Shown here: piece by piece, positions 1 to 8,585 of the stretch
Position numbering within the stretch: the stretch's first letter is position 1
Layout: every line of letters starts with the position of its first letter
Assembly: GCF_900100395.1 (NCBI RefSeq)
Contig: NZ_FNFB01000011.1
Location: 152,461 to 216,460, forward strand
Length of the DNA stretch: 64,000 nucleotides
Direction of reading: 5' to 3'
From: Nonomuraea maritima
Lineage (GTDB): Bacteria; Actinomycetota; Actinomycetes; Streptosporangiales; Streptosporangiaceae
Notes under the pieces: model-generated
Seen by the model: the letters and a program-made list of their open reading frames with translations, nothing else
Told to the model about the DNA's origin: nothing
Databases searched by the model: none
Program-made: the position numbers and the translations under genes

Positions 1-2
1 GT

Positions 3-341
3 GGCCTTTCGCGAATTCATCGATCATGCGGCCCGAGCATGCCACGGGCAGCTCGTGGTCTCAACCGCCCGTACGCCTGGTCGATCACGATGTACGACCC
101 CCAAGGATTCCTGGTCGAGAACCCCATCGAACGCTACGAGATCGGGCACACCGCCGAGCCGATCGCGAACCCGGACGGGTCGGTGGATCTGTTCGTCCAG
201 CACGAGCCGCCCGCGGGCAGCCGGTCGAACTGGCTCCCCGCCCCGGCCGGCGATTTCAACCTCATACTCCGCATGTACTGGCCCCAGCAGAGCGCCATCG
301 ACGGCACCTGGAAGCCCCCTGCAGTCGGTAGGGCCTCGTGA
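3..341 (+). CDS. DUF1214 (DUF1254-type) protein, C-terminal part, cut by window start
   Basis: The reading frame is open from the first bases of the window and encodes the end of a DUF1214 domain. Diagnostic stretches are WSITMYDPQGFLVENP, a DGSVDLFVQHEPP segment, SNWLPAPAG and the closing LRMYWPQ...DGTWKPPAV. In this family the domain follows a DUF1254 domain in proteins of unknown function. The start lies outside the window. The first dozen codons before the recognisable domain look poor, so a junction or frameshift near position 40 is possible. The stop overlaps a GTG of the next gene, which suggests co-transcription. Confidence 0.7.
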   Translation, partial: GLSRIHRSCGPSMPRAARGLNRPYAWSITMYDPQGFLVENPIERYEIGHTAEPIANPDGSVDLFVQHEPPAGSRSNWLPAPAGDFNLILRMYWPQQSAIDGTWKPPAVGRAS

Positions 342-367
342 GCCAAGGCCGGGAGGGACAAGCGACC

Positions 368-862
368 ATGAAGCTCGACATCACCAGGACGAACCAGGCG
401 ATCGAGCGCCTGCTCGAAACGACCGAGAGCCCGCGGCACCGGTTCCTCCTGCAGGCCTACCACCGCCACCGCTACCTGGAGATCGCCGGACGCTACGAGG
501 AGATCTTCGCACCCGACATGATGGTGGAACATCCCGTCTACCACTTCCACGCCCTGGGCATCAGCACGACCCTGGAGGGGCAGGACGCGATCCGCGGCCT
601 CTACCGCACCTGGGCCGAGACCGGCGAGTGCGTCATGTACCTCTACAAGGCGCGCGAGGAGATGATCTGGCCGTACGACGACCGCGGCCGGCTCATCGGC
701 GAGGACGTCTGGAAGGTCGACCCCGACAAGGCCGAGATCATCAAGATCGCCCCGGCCGACGTCATCACCACACAGGAGGCCGCCCAGATCCTCAACCCCC
801 TGATCAAGCCGCTGCCCGCCTTCGAAAAGGCCATGGGCATGGCCGACTCCCGCCGGCGATAG
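368..862 (+). CDS. SnoaL-like / NTF2-fold protein
   Basis: This 164-residue protein looks like a nuclear-transport-factor-2 (SnoaL-like) cone. It has an N-terminal helix pair, then a central EEIFAPDMMVEHPVYHFHALG stretch typical of the pocket wall, and a GQDAIRGLYRTW helix. Such proteins act as small isomerases, dehydratases or ligand binders, and the substrate cannot be read from sequence. I chose ATG 368 because GGGAGGGA (351-358) sits at good distance. A GTG at 338 overlapping the previous stop would add 10 residues. It probably forms an operon with the DUF1214 gene before it. Confidence 0.7.
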   Translation: MKLDITRTNQAIERLLETTESPRHRFLLQAYHRHRYLEIAGRYEEIFAPDMMVEHPVYHFHALGISTTLEGQDAIRGLYRTWAETGECVMYLYKAREEMIWPYDDRGRLIGEDVWKVDPDKAEIIKIAPADVITTQEAAQILNPLIKPLPAFEKAMGMADSRRR

Positions 863-912
863 AAACGACTCCGGCCCTGAGTGGCGCACCGCCGCCGAGT
901 CTTCATGGCCGG

Positions 913-1492
913 TCAGCCGGGGCGGCGGAGGGTGCGACGGACGGCCAGGCCGCCGAGGGCTGCCGAGGCGAGCGTCAAGATGCCCGCTTCGGTCCATTGG
1001 AAGCGCCAGAACCTGGACGGCGGATGGTAGTAGACCGCGTACCGGTACCCGTTGCTGAACAGGCACTCCTGCCACGCATCAGCGTTCCTGCTGCTCTGCC
1101 CCACGTCCACCCGACGCGGGCACCCACTGTCCGACGGCTCGGCCACCTCCTTGCCGGACGGCTCCACCCAGGCGGTGCTCACCAGCCGGGCGTCGTGATC
1201 GTCCAGCAGCACGGTGCCCGAGAGCTCGGTACGCGCCGGCTCGGCGTAGTAGTCGCTGAGCTGGAACAGCGTGAACATCGTCACCGCCACACCGGCCACG
1301 ACCAGCGCCATCGCGGGCAGTCGCGGACCGCAGCAGGCCGACGGCCGCGTGCATGAGCGTGGTCTTGCCTGCGCCGTTGGGGCCGACGAGCGCCGCCACA
1401 CGACCTGCGGGCACGGCCAGCGAGCAGTCGCGTAACGCCCACGTACGGCCATAGCGGACTCCCAGCCCGGTTGCCTCCAGCGCGGGACTCAT
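913..1492 (-). pseudogene. ABC transporter remnant: ATPase N-terminus joined to permease C-terminus by deletion
   Basis: From ATG 1492 the frame encodes the first ~55 residues of an ABC ATPase: EATGLGVRYGRTWALRDCSL, then a Walker A GPNGAGKTT and GLLR. Near 1327 the match stops. A different frame then carries the last ~135 residues of a permease, with a membrane segment around MALVVAGVAVTMF, a Cys-bearing extracellular loop, and a final membrane segment with LRR. Everything between (signature, Walker B and most of the permease) is missing. The start overlaps the stop of a GntR remnant as ATGA, the usual layout of GntR-ATPase-permease operons in actinobacteria. Confidence 0.7.
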
Positions 1493-1614
1493 GCCACGTC
1501 CTCTTTCGCGGCGTCGGCCAGGACCACGGCGAACAGCCCCCGCAGGTCCTCCTGGTCGAGCCCGGCCGCGCGGGCGTCGCGCACCCACGCCTCCAGACCG
1601 CGCCGCAGCCGTGC
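1489..1614 (-). pseudogene. GntR (YtrA-like) regulator, C-terminal remnant
   Basis: Only the last ~40 codons are recognisable, ending in LEAWVRDARAAGLDQEDLRGLFAVVLADAA. This is the C-terminal helix pair typical of small YtrA-type GntR regulators that precede an ABC ATPase. The stop overlaps the ATG of the ABC remnant. The winged-helix domain is absent. Upstream in the same frame is unrelated debris with an FCSTACRVGAHR motif, which suggests joined fragments. Residual function is unlikely. Confidence 0.5.
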
Positions 1615-1928
1615 TGACGACTGGGACGCTCGATGAGCGCCGACACGGCAGGCGGTTGAGCAGAACCGGCGAGGCCGCCATCGGTCGGCCTCGCCGATCT
1701 CGTCTTCGGCCACCGTCGCCAGCGGTCGGGCCTTACCGGGCCGCTCAGCGGTCTTTCCATCGCCGACCGCATAGCTGCGGACGGTGTTGGAGTTGCCAGG
1801 GCTCTGATGGAAGGTGTCGGCGGCCGCGACGACGGTGAGCGACTTGCCGGTCGGCAGCGACACCACAGTGGACACGTCGCAGGCCGCCAACCTCGATGCC
1901 ATGGCCAACCCCGAGGTGCTGCGGCACT
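1615..1928. other. Gene debris without an identifiable intact gene
   Basis: About 310 bases between the GntR remnant and the end of the FMN reductase pseudogene. Minus-strand frames give short coding-like scraps (an FCSTACR cysteine motif, a SLPTGKSLTVVAAADT strand pattern) that do not join into one protein. I see no RNA gene or convincing promoter. It reads as a patchwork left by deletions. Confidence 0.4.
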
Positions 1929-2486
1929 TCACATTCTGAGCGGTCGCAGCGCCTTGCTCCAGGAGACGACCTGGTTGAGCAGCTTGCTCAGCATGTCCTC
2001 CTGGTGCGCGGCGGGCTTGAAGGTGGTGTAGTCCTCGAAGTCGGCGTGCATCAGCAGCTCCACGGCCGCCTGGACGTCGGCCACCTTGACCTGGCCGAGC
2101 ACCTGCGGCAGGTGCTCGGCCGCCCGCACGCCGCCGCTGACGCCGTAGCCGACCACGCCTGCGGCCTTGTCGTGCCACTCGAAGAACAGGAAATCGATGG
2201 CGGTTTTGAGTGCGCCGGTGGTCGAGTGGTTGTACTCGGGCGTCACGAAGACGAAGCCGTCGAAGCCGGCGATGGTGTCGGACCACGTCTTGGTATGCGG
2301 GTGCTCGTAGACCCCGGTGGCCGCGGCGAGCGGTTCGTCGAGGTGGGGCAGGTTGTAGTCCTTCAGGTCGACCAGATCGTAGTGCGCGTCACCGCGCCTG
2401 ACCGCGTGGTCGTGAACCTAGCGGGCGACGGCCTCGCCGCTGCGTCCCGGCCGCGTGCCGCCGACAATGATGGTATTTTTGATCAT
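1929..2486 (-). pseudogene. NADPH-dependent FMN reductase interrupted by an in-frame amber codon
   Basis: The gene encodes a flavodoxin-fold NAD(P)H:FMN reductase. It has an N-terminal IIVGGTRPGRSGEAVAR phosphate-binding start, TPEYNHSTTGALKTAID in the centre, and GYGVSGGVRAAEHLPQVL. Codon 23 is TAG (2418-2420), where relatives usually have Trp, so TGG to TAG is the simplest change. The frame is otherwise open for 185 codons without an indel. The ATG overlaps the stop of the upstream fusion oxidoreductase (ATGA), so translation is coupled. Either this is a recent null allele, a sequencing error, or a rare read-through case. Confidence 0.8.
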
Positions 2487-4102
2487 TTCTCCACCTTCAG
2501 TATGACCTTTCCGCGGATAGCGCCGCGCTCGGCGGCGCGGTGCAGGTCTGCCAGGGACTCCAGCGGGCGAGCGTCCGCCTTGACGTCCACCACGCCCTTG
2601 TCGATCAGCGCCACGAGCTCGGTCAGCTGGCCTGGGTCGTTGCGAGCCACGAACTGGACGGCGCGCGGATGCTCGATCGGCTGGGTGATCGAAACGAACT
2701 CCTTGGCCAGCCGCGTCACCGAGGCAGGCACGTCGGCCACCAGGTTGATCAGCACGTCGTTGCCGCCCGGCAGCGGAGCGGTGGTGTAGTCGACGACCTC
2801 GTCGGCGCCCAGCGCCCACACGACAGCGGCGCTGCGCGGGCTGGCGGTCGCCACCACGTGCGCGCCCGCATGCTTGGCCAGCTGCACGGCAAACAGCCCG
2901 ACGCCGCCGCCGGCCCCGTTGATCAGCACCCGGCTGCCGCGGCCGATGCGGGCATGCTCAAAGACCGCCTGCCACGCGGTGAGCCCGGCCACCGGCACGG
3001 CAGCCGCGTCCGCCAGGGGGATCCGCTCCGGTGCCCTGGCCAGCACGCTCGCCTTCGCGACCGCGTACTCGGCCGCCGCCCCGTCGATGAGCCCGATCAC
3101 TTTGTCGCCGGGGGCGAGGTCACCCGCCCCGGTGACCACGGTGCCCGCGACGTCCCAGCCGAGCGTGTGCGGCAGCGTGACGCCGAGCACGTCCTGCAGC
3201 AGGCCCATCCGTAGGCCGACCTCCGACGGGTTGAACGACGTCGCGGCCACCCTGATGAGCACCTCACCCGGCCCAGACTTCGGCACCGGCACCTCCTCCA
3301 GCGAGATCACCGAGGCGTCGCCGTACTCGTGGATGCGGGCGGCCCGCATGGTGCCGAGGAAGTCCGCGGCGTGCTCGCTCGCCCACGTCTCGAACGTGCT
3401 CGCGGGCGCTCCGGTGACCTCCTCCACGGTCCCGGTGGCCGGGCCGGGCTCGCCGAGACCGCGCAGCATCCCGTCCACGGCCGACGCGGGCCACCCCAGC
3501 CCGAGCAGCCGTGTCCTGGCCTCCTCCGGAGGCTCATCCTCCCAGCGCACCGGCCGGCCGATCGCGGCGCCGATCGCCCGCGCCTGCTCCCGCTGGGTCA
3601 GCGGCCGGGGTCCGGTCAACGTGTAGACCGCGCAGTGGTGCACTTCGTCGAGCAGCGCGCGCACCGCGACGGCTGCGACGTCCCGCTCGTGGATGGGGGA
3701 AAAGGCCGCGTCGCCGTACGGCTGCCGCACGACGCCCGCGCGGACCTGCTCGGCCCACCGCAAGGTGTTGGCCGCGAACGCGTGCGGGCGCAGCACTGTC
3801 CACTCGCGGGCGGTCCCAGCGATCAGGCGCTCGATCTCGACCTCGTGCGGGCGGGCGGCGGCCGAGGACAGGTAGACCACCCGCCGCGCCCCAATAAGCT
3901 CCAGCACCTCGCGGGCGCCCTCAGCCGAGGCGAACGGCCACAGCAGGAACACCGCGTCGACACCGTCGAGAGCCGCCTCCAGCGCGACCGGGTCGGTCAG
4001 CTCCCTCGTCACCGTGCGTACGTCGGCCCCTGCGTCTTCAAGTTGGTTCACCAGAGGGCGGCCGATCGTGCCGGTCGCCCCGCTGACCAGGACTTTTGTC
4101 AT
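2483..4102 (-). CDS. NmrA-type NAD(P)-binding domain fused to zinc-free quinone oxidoreductase
   Basis: A 539-residue two-domain protein. Residues 1-250 form an atypical SDR/NmrA domain (TKVLVSGATGTIG nucleotide motif, VVYLSSAAA, RPHAFAANTLRW, then TGPRPLTQREQARAIGAA). Residues ~252-539 are a complete medium-chain reductase of the quinone oxidoreductase class without zinc ligands, with GWDVAGTV, GDKVIGLI and the NADPH motif GAGGGVGLFAVQLAK. The second part begins with MRAARIHEYGD (ATG at 3349), a normal start for free-standing relatives. No ribosome site precedes it, so two adjacent genes appear to have fused by stop loss. ATG 4102 is preferred; starts at 4114 and 4138 are possible. It is divergent from an AraC regulator, its likely controller. 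Confidence 0.8.
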   Translation of the reverse strand: MTKVLVSGATGTIGRPLVNQLEDAGADVRTVTRELTDPVALEAALDGVDAVFLLWPFASAEGAREVLELIGARRVVYLSSAAARPHEVEIERLIAGTAREWTVLRPHAFAANTLRWAEQVRAGVVRQPYGDAAFSPIHERDVAAVAVRALLDEVHHCAVYTLTGPRPLTQREQARAIGAAIGRPVRWEDEPPEEARTRLLGLGWPASAVDGMLRGLGEPGPATGTVEEVTGAPASTFETWASEHAADFLGTMRAARIHEYGDASVISLEEVPVPKSGPGEVLIRVAATSFNPSEVGLRMGLLQDVLGVTLPHTLGWDVAGTVVTGAGDLAPGDKVIGLIDGAAAEYAVAKASVLARAPERIPLADAAAVPVAGLTAWQAVFEHARIGRGSRVLINGAGGGVGLFAVQLAKHAGAHVVATASPRSAAVVWALGADEVVDYTTAPLPGGNDVLINLVADVPASVTRLAKEFVSITQPIEHPRAVQFVARNDPGQLTELVALIDKGVVDVKADARPLESLADLHRAAERGAIRGKVILKVEK

Positions 4103-4179
4103 GCCGTCAACCATAGGAGCCCTGAGTGAGGCATCCAATGCGCTTCTATCTGCAATTTATACGCGATCGTCTCCCGCAT

Positions 4180-4191
4180 TAGACTTACGTC
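4180..4191 (+). promoter_or_regulatory. Candidate -10 box for leaderless araC-type gene
   Basis: TAGACT at 4180-4185 lies only 6 bases before the ATG at 4192, and there is no ribosome-binding site. This is the arrangement expected when transcription begins at the start codon (leaderless mRNA), which is common in actinobacteria. The -35 element is not clear. Confidence 0.35.
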
Positions 4192-5178
4192 ATGGACATG
4201 CTGAGCGACGTGATCGCCTCCATGCGCATGGGCGTGCCGCGCTCGGCGCGTGTCGAGTGGCCGGCGCCGTGGGGGCAGCGGTTCCCGTCAGCGCCTGGTT
4301 CTGCGGGCTTCCAGGTGGTGCTGCAGGGCTCGTGCTGGGCGATCCCGCCGGAAGGCGAGCCGATCCCGGTCGGGACGGGCGACGTGCTGTTCTTCCCCCA
4401 CGGGCACAGCTACGCGCTGGCCGACTCGCCCACCAGCCCCATCGCGGAGCCCGGCTGTGACCCCTATGCCCACGCCGACCTATTCGCCTCGGCCTCTATG
4501 GAGGGCACCGGGCCCGTCACCGTGACGATCTGCGGCGGCTACCAGCTCGACTCCAACGGGGCGCATCCGCTGCTCAGAGGGCTGCCCGAGATGATCCACC
4601 TGCCCGCCAGGCTGGGGCACAACACCGAGCTGCGCGCCACCGTCGAGCTGCTCGGTAAAGAGATCGGCAGCCCGCGGCCAGGTGCCGACATGGTGGTGTC
4701 GGCGCTGCTGGACATGCTGCTGCTGTACATCCTGCGTGCCTGGTTCGACGTCTCGATGGAGCACTGCAAGGTAGACAGCTGGGCCGCCGCGCTGGCCGAC
4801 CCGGCCATCAGCGCCGCACTCGACGGCATCCACCGCGACCCTACCCACCCGTGGACGGTCGAGTCGCTCGGCCGCCGCGCAGGGCTGTCCCGCGCGGCGT
4901 TCTCCCGCCGGTTCACCCAGTTCGTCGGGCAGCCGCCGCTGACCTATCTGACCTGGTGGCGGCTGGGCACGGCCGCGCGCATGCTGCGCGACTCCGACGC
5001 CGCGCTGAGCGAGATCGCCGCCGCGGTCGGCTACGGCTCGGAGTTCGCCTTCGCCAACGCCTTCAAGCGCGAGTACCGCATGGCCCCCGGCAAATACCGC
5101 CGCCTTGGCTGCGCGCCTTCAGTCCGAACGGCGGCAGACCCGCTCCAGCACCCGGATCTCGCAGAACGCTCGATGTAG
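4192..5178 (+). CDS. AraC family regulator with N-terminal cupin
   Basis: A 328-residue regulator. Residues 1-200 form a cupin sensor (GFQVVLQGSCWAIP, GDVLFFPHGHSYAL). The C-terminal ~100 residues hold two AraC helix-turn-helix motifs: WTVESLGRRAGLSRAAFSRRF, and LSEIAAAVGYGSEFAFANAFKREY followed by PGKYRR. It is transcribed away from the NmrA-MDR fusion and FMN reductase, and relatives with this cupin often control adjacent oxidoreductases. That control is inferred. The likely promoter is leaderless. Confidence 0.88.
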   Translation: MDMLSDVIASMRMGVPRSARVEWPAPWGQRFPSAPGSAGFQVVLQGSCWAIPPEGEPIPVGTGDVLFFPHGHSYALADSPTSPIAEPGCDPYAHADLFASASMEGTGPVTVTICGGYQLDSNGAHPLLRGLPEMIHLPARLGHNTELRATVELLGKEIGSPRPGADMVVSALLDMLLLYILRAWFDVSMEHCKVDSWAAALADPAISAALDGIHRDPTHPWTVESLGRRAGLSRAAFSRRFTQFVGQPPLTYLTWWRLGTAARMLRDSDAALSEIAAAVGYGSEFAFANAFKREYRMAPGKYRRLGCAPSVRTAADPLQHPDLAERSM

Positions 5179-5257
5179 CGGGTGTACTCGGGCAGTATCG
5201 CCGCGCTCTGATCGGCGAGCATGGCCAGGCCGATACCGGTCTTGACGGCGATACGGC

Positions 5258-5540
5258 CTAGGTCCTTACGCCGATGCCGCGGTCGGCCAGCTCGTGCACC
5301 AAGTTGAGGACCACGCGCAGATTGCGGCCAAGGCGATCAAGCGTGTGCATGACGATAGTGTCGCCCGGTCGGGCATAGGCGAGAAGCCGCTGCAAGCCGT
5401 CCCGCTCGACCGAGGTACCGGTCTTCTTATCGACGAAGATCCGCTCGCTCGGGATGCCTTGGGCGGTCAGGGCGTCGAGCTGTCGTTCCAGCGATTGCTT
5501 GGTAGCGGAGACCCTCGCGTAGCCCAGTTTGAGGAACGCG
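5258..5540 (-). pseudogene. Serine resolvase catalytic-domain remnant
   Basis: A fragment of a Tn3-type resolvase/invertase: LGYARVSATKQSLERQ with the catalytic Ser, RIFVDKKTGTSVERDG, LLAYARPGDTIVMHTLDRLGRN with conserved Arg residues, then LADRGIGVRT and a stop. The start codon is gone (Phe-Leu replaces the expected Met-Leu), and the dimerisation helix and DNA-binding domain are missing. An open frame runs upstream to 5704 but does not look like resolvase. It is a scar of an excised or decayed transposon beside the trp operon. Confidence 0.7.
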
Positions 5541-5821
5541 CACGCTGGCGGAATGTCCGATTCCACCGGCTCGGTGATCGTCCCGATCGCGCCGTTCCAC
5601 TTCCAAGGAAGTGAAACGATCAGCCGTCTCTCGTGTGCTCTTCCTGCGGGCATTGCTTGACCAGTGAAAACGCACTCCCGAGCCACATCCGAACGAAAAG
5701 TCACGATAAGCCGCTCAACGGAGCCTTCTTAGCGGGATTTTTCGTTCCGATGCTCGTCAGCCCCCGCGTTCGGGGGCGGAGGGCCGGGGTGGCGCGTCCG
5801 CGGCTTCCATGTCAGACTCAC

Positions 5822-5850
5822 TGTTATAGAACTCATGCAAGAGTTATAGA
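5822..5850 (+). promoter_or_regulatory. Candidate GntR operator upstream of trpB
   Basis: An A/T-rich island with two copies of GTTATAGA (5823-5830 and 5843-5850) flanks the short inverted repeat AACTC/GAGTT. It stands 14 bases before the trpB start and just before its ribosome site GGAGGG (5853-5858). HutC-type GntR proteins bind short A/T-rich dyads, and the last gene of this operon encodes one. The assignment is an inference from position and symmetry. Confidence 0.35.
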
Positions 5851-5863
5851 TCGGAGGGCGGAC

Positions 5864-7021
5864 ATGCAGGACGTGATGATGGGCGAGCCGCAGGCGCGAG
5901 GCCGGTTCGGGGAGTACGGCGGGCGGTACGCGCCCGAGTCGCTGGTGGAGGCGTGCAGGCAGGTCGAGGAGACGTTCCGGGAGGCCTGGGCCGATCCGGG
6001 GTTCCGTGCCGAGCTGGCGCGGCTGCTCGCCCTGCACGCCGGACGGCCCACGCCGCTCACCCCGGCCCTCCGGCTGTCAGAAGAGCTGGGCGTACGGCTG
6101 TACCTCAAGCGCGAGGACCTCGCCCACACCGGCTCCCACAAGATCAACAACGTGCTGGGCCAGGCCCTGCTGGCCACCCGCATGGGACGGCGCAGGCTGA
6201 TCGCCGAGACGGGAGCGGGCCAGCACGGCGTGGCCACCGCCACCGCCGCCGCACTCCTCGGACTCGAGGCGACGGTGTTCATGGGCGAACGCGACATCGA
6301 ACGCCAGGCGCTGAACGTCGTCCGGATGCGGCTGCTCGGCGCGGAGGTGGTCCCCGTGACCACGGGCAGCCGCACCCTCAAGGACGCCACCAGCGAGGCC
6401 ATGCGGCACTGGGTGAGCGCGACCGCCGACTCCCACTACTGCGTCGGCTCGGTCATCGGGCCCGACCCGTACCCGTGGATGGTCAGGGAGTTCCAGCGGG
6501 TCATCGGGGACGAGGCGCGCGAGCAGTACAGCGGCGTCCCCGACCACGTGGTCGCGTGCGTCGGCGGCGGCTCGAACGCGGCCGGCACCTTCGCCGGGTT
6601 CGCCGACACCCCGGCCCGCCTGGTCGGGGTCGAGGCGGAGGGCGGCGCAGGGGCGGCGCGCGGCCGGCCGGGTGTCCTGCACGGCTGCCGCTCACTGTTC
6701 CTGCAGGACGACGACGGGCAGATCGTCGAGGCGCACTCCATCGCCGCCGGCCTCGACTACCCGGGCGTCGGTCCGGAGCACGCCCACCTGCGCGACCTCG
6801 GCCGGGCCCGGTACGTCACGGTGACCGACGACGAGGCGGCCCGCGCGGTGGTTCAGCTGGCGCGTACGGAAGGAATCGTCCCCGCGCTCGAATCGGCGCA
6901 CGCGCTCGCCTGGGTGATCCGCGCGGCCCGCGACGGCGAGCTGCCCGCGGGATCGACGGTGCTGATGACGCTGTCCGGCCGCGGCGACAAGGACGTCTCC
7001 ACCCTGAAGGAGCTGCTGTGA
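5864..7021 (+). CDS. trpB: Tryptophan synthase beta chain
   Basis: A PLP enzyme joining indole and serine to give tryptophan. The 385-residue protein starts at ATG 5864 behind GGAGGG. It has FGEYGGRYAPE, the PLP lysine in HTGSHKINN (K93), the catalytic Glu in LIAETGAGQHGVATATA, the phosphate loop CVGGGSNAAG, and SGRGDKD near the end. It is complete, with no missing key residue. The next gene, trpA, overlaps by four bases. Genes for the earlier tryptophan steps (trpE, D, C) are absent here, so this copy is probably a second, separately controlled tryptophan synthase. Confidence 0.95.
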   Translation: MQDVMMGEPQARGRFGEYGGRYAPESLVEACRQVEETFREAWADPGFRAELARLLALHAGRPTPLTPALRLSEELGVRLYLKREDLAHTGSHKINNVLGQALLATRMGRRRLIAETGAGQHGVATATAAALLGLEATVFMGERDIERQALNVVRMRLLGAEVVPVTTGSRTLKDATSEAMRHWVSATADSHYCVGSVIGPDPYPWMVREFQRVIGDEAREQYSGVPDHVVACVGGGSNAAGTFAGFADTPARLVGVEAEGGAGAARGRPGVLHGCRSLFLQDDDGQIVEAHSIAAGLDYPGVGPEHAHLRDLGRARYVTVTDDEAARAVVQLARTEGIVPALESAHALAWVIRAARDGELPAGSTVLMTLSGRGDKDVSTLKELL

Positions 7022-7833
7022 CGAACCCGACCCTGGCCGTGGGAGCGGTCGAACACCACCTGCGCGAACGCCGGGACGCCGGACGCGGCCTGTTCATGCC
7101 GTACGTCACCGGATGCGTCACGCCGAACTGGACCGACTACCTGCGGGCGTTCGCCGACGCCGGCGCGGACGCGATCGAGATCGGCCTGCCCTTCTCCGAC
7201 CCCACCCTGGACGGCGTCACCATCCAGCAGGCCAGTGACACCGCGCTCGCGCGGGGAGCGAGCACCCGCCGCATCCTCGCCGACCTGTCCGGCCTGCCCG
7301 ACCTCGGCGTGCCGCTCGTCGCCAGCACCTACTACAACCTGGTGCTGCACGACGGCCCCGAGGCGTTCTGCGCGGCGCTGCGCCGGGCCGGCGTCGACGG
7401 CCTCATCGTGCCCGACCTGCCGGTCCACGAGGCGGACGAACTGGCGGACATGGCCGCCGCCACCGGGGTCGACCTGGCCCTGCTGGCGTCCCCTGCGACG
7501 CCCGAGCCGCGACTGGCGGAGATCGCCGACCGCAGCCGCGGATTCGTCTACGCCGTCTCGCTCATGGGCACCACCGGTGAGCAGACCGCGCTCGCCGCCT
7601 CGGCGGCGCAGCTCACCCGACGGATCAGGCGCGTCACCGACCGGCCGGTCTTGCTAGGATTTGGCATTTCCACCCCGGACCAGGCACGCGAGGCACGCCG
7701 GCACGCCGACGGCGTGGTGGTCGGCGCCGCGGTCATGCGGCGGGTGCTCGACGGAGCCGGGCCGGACGACGTGCGGGCCTTCCTCGCGACCCTGCGGCGA
7801 GCCCTCGACCAGGAGTGTGACGCACCACGATGA
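7018..7833 (+). CDS. trpA: Tryptophan synthase alpha chain
   Basis: The TIM-barrel subunit that cleaves indole-3-glycerol phosphate and channels indole to TrpB. The 271-residue protein starts at GTG 7018, overlapping the trpB stop, with AAGGAG at 7007-7012. The catalytic pair Glu54 and Asp65 is intact in AIEIGLPFSDPTLDG, and the phosphate-binding end reads LGFGIST and VVVGAAV. The N-terminal loop MPYVTGCVTPNW differs from the common form. Its stop overlaps the start of the GntR gene, so the three genes are one translationally coupled operon. Confidence 0.93.
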   Translation: MTNPTLAVGAVEHHLRERRDAGRGLFMPYVTGCVTPNWTDYLRAFADAGADAIEIGLPFSDPTLDGVTIQQASDTALARGASTRRILADLSGLPDLGVPLVASTYYNLVLHDGPEAFCAALRRAGVDGLIVPDLPVHEADELADMAAATGVDLALLASPATPEPRLAEIADRSRGFVYAVSLMGTTGEQTALAASAAQLTRRIRRVTDRPVLLGFGISTPDQAREARRHADGVVVGAAVMRRVLDGAGPDDVRAFLATLRRALDQECDAPR

Positions 7834-8585
7834 CCGCCGACGCCGGGCACGAGGCGCGATACCGCGCCATCGCCGCCGACCTCGCCGCGAAGATCCGGTC
7901 CGGACACTACGCCCCCGGCGAGGCCCTGCCGCCGCAACGCGAGCTGAGCGCCTCCTACGGCGTGACGCTCATGACGTTGCGCCAGGCGTTGCGGGAGCTC
8001 AGCGACGAGAAGCTGATCGTGCAGCGGCCCGGCAAGGGTACGTTCGTCTCCCCGCCCCACCTGGCCTACCAGCTCGACTCGCTCCGCAGCCTGGTCGACG
8101 ACCTGCGGCGACAGGGCCACGACGTGCGCACGGCGGTGGCCGGGCGGGCGGTGCGCCGGGCCCCCGCGGCCGTCGCGGCGGAGCTGCGGCTGCGTCCCGG
8201 CGACAGCGCCCTGCGGCTGGAACGGGTCCGCGAGTTCTCGGGACGGCCCGCCGTGCACCAGGTGTCGTGGGTCCGCCGGCCGGTGGCCGACCAGATCCGC
8301 GACCGCGACTTCACCACCGTCTCCCTCTACGCCACGCTCGCCGACGCGGGGGTGACGGTCGCGCGGGCCTCGGAGGTGGTCCGGCCCGGCCTGCTCGACG
8401 ACGCCGCCGCCCACCACCTCCAGGAGCCTGAGGGCAGCCCGGTGCTGGTCAGCACCCGGATCACGTACGCGCTCGACGGCACGCCCGTGGTCTCCGACCA
8501 CGCCACCATCCTCGGCAGCATGATGGAGATCCGCACCGACCGCGCCGCCACCGGCCTCTCCCTCACCTGGGGCGCCACCAGCTGA
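7830..8585 (+). CDS. GntR family regulator, HutC/UTRA type
   Basis: A 251-residue regulator. The N-terminal winged helix carries the GntR signature (YRAIAADLAAKIRSGHYAPG, LPPQRELSASYGVTLMTLRQAL, RPGKGTFV). The rest is a UTRA ligand-binding domain (LRLERVREFSGRPAVHQVSW, SLYATLADAG, a TRITYALDGTPVV strand). It overlaps trpA by ATGA, so it is made with the enzymes and likely represses the operon in response to a small effector, perhaps an indole or tryptophan compound. The effector is unknown. Confidence 0.9.
   Translation: MTADAGHEARYRAIAADLAAKIRSGHYAPGEALPPQRELSASYGVTLMTLRQALRELSDEKLIVQRPGKGTFVSPPHLAYQLDSLRSLVDDLRRQGHDVRTAVAGRAVRRAPAAVAAELRLRPGDSALRLERVREFSGRPAVHQVSWVRRPVADQIRDRDFTTVSLYATLADAGVTVARASEVVRPGLLDDAAAHHLQEPEGSPVLVSTRITYALDGTPVVSDHATILGSMMEIRTDRAATGLSLTWGATS

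Noticed and set aside
5633..5863. Upstream extension of trpB by 77 codons
   Set aside because: The extension has no homology and runs through the resolvase scar. A good ribosome site precedes ATG 5864.
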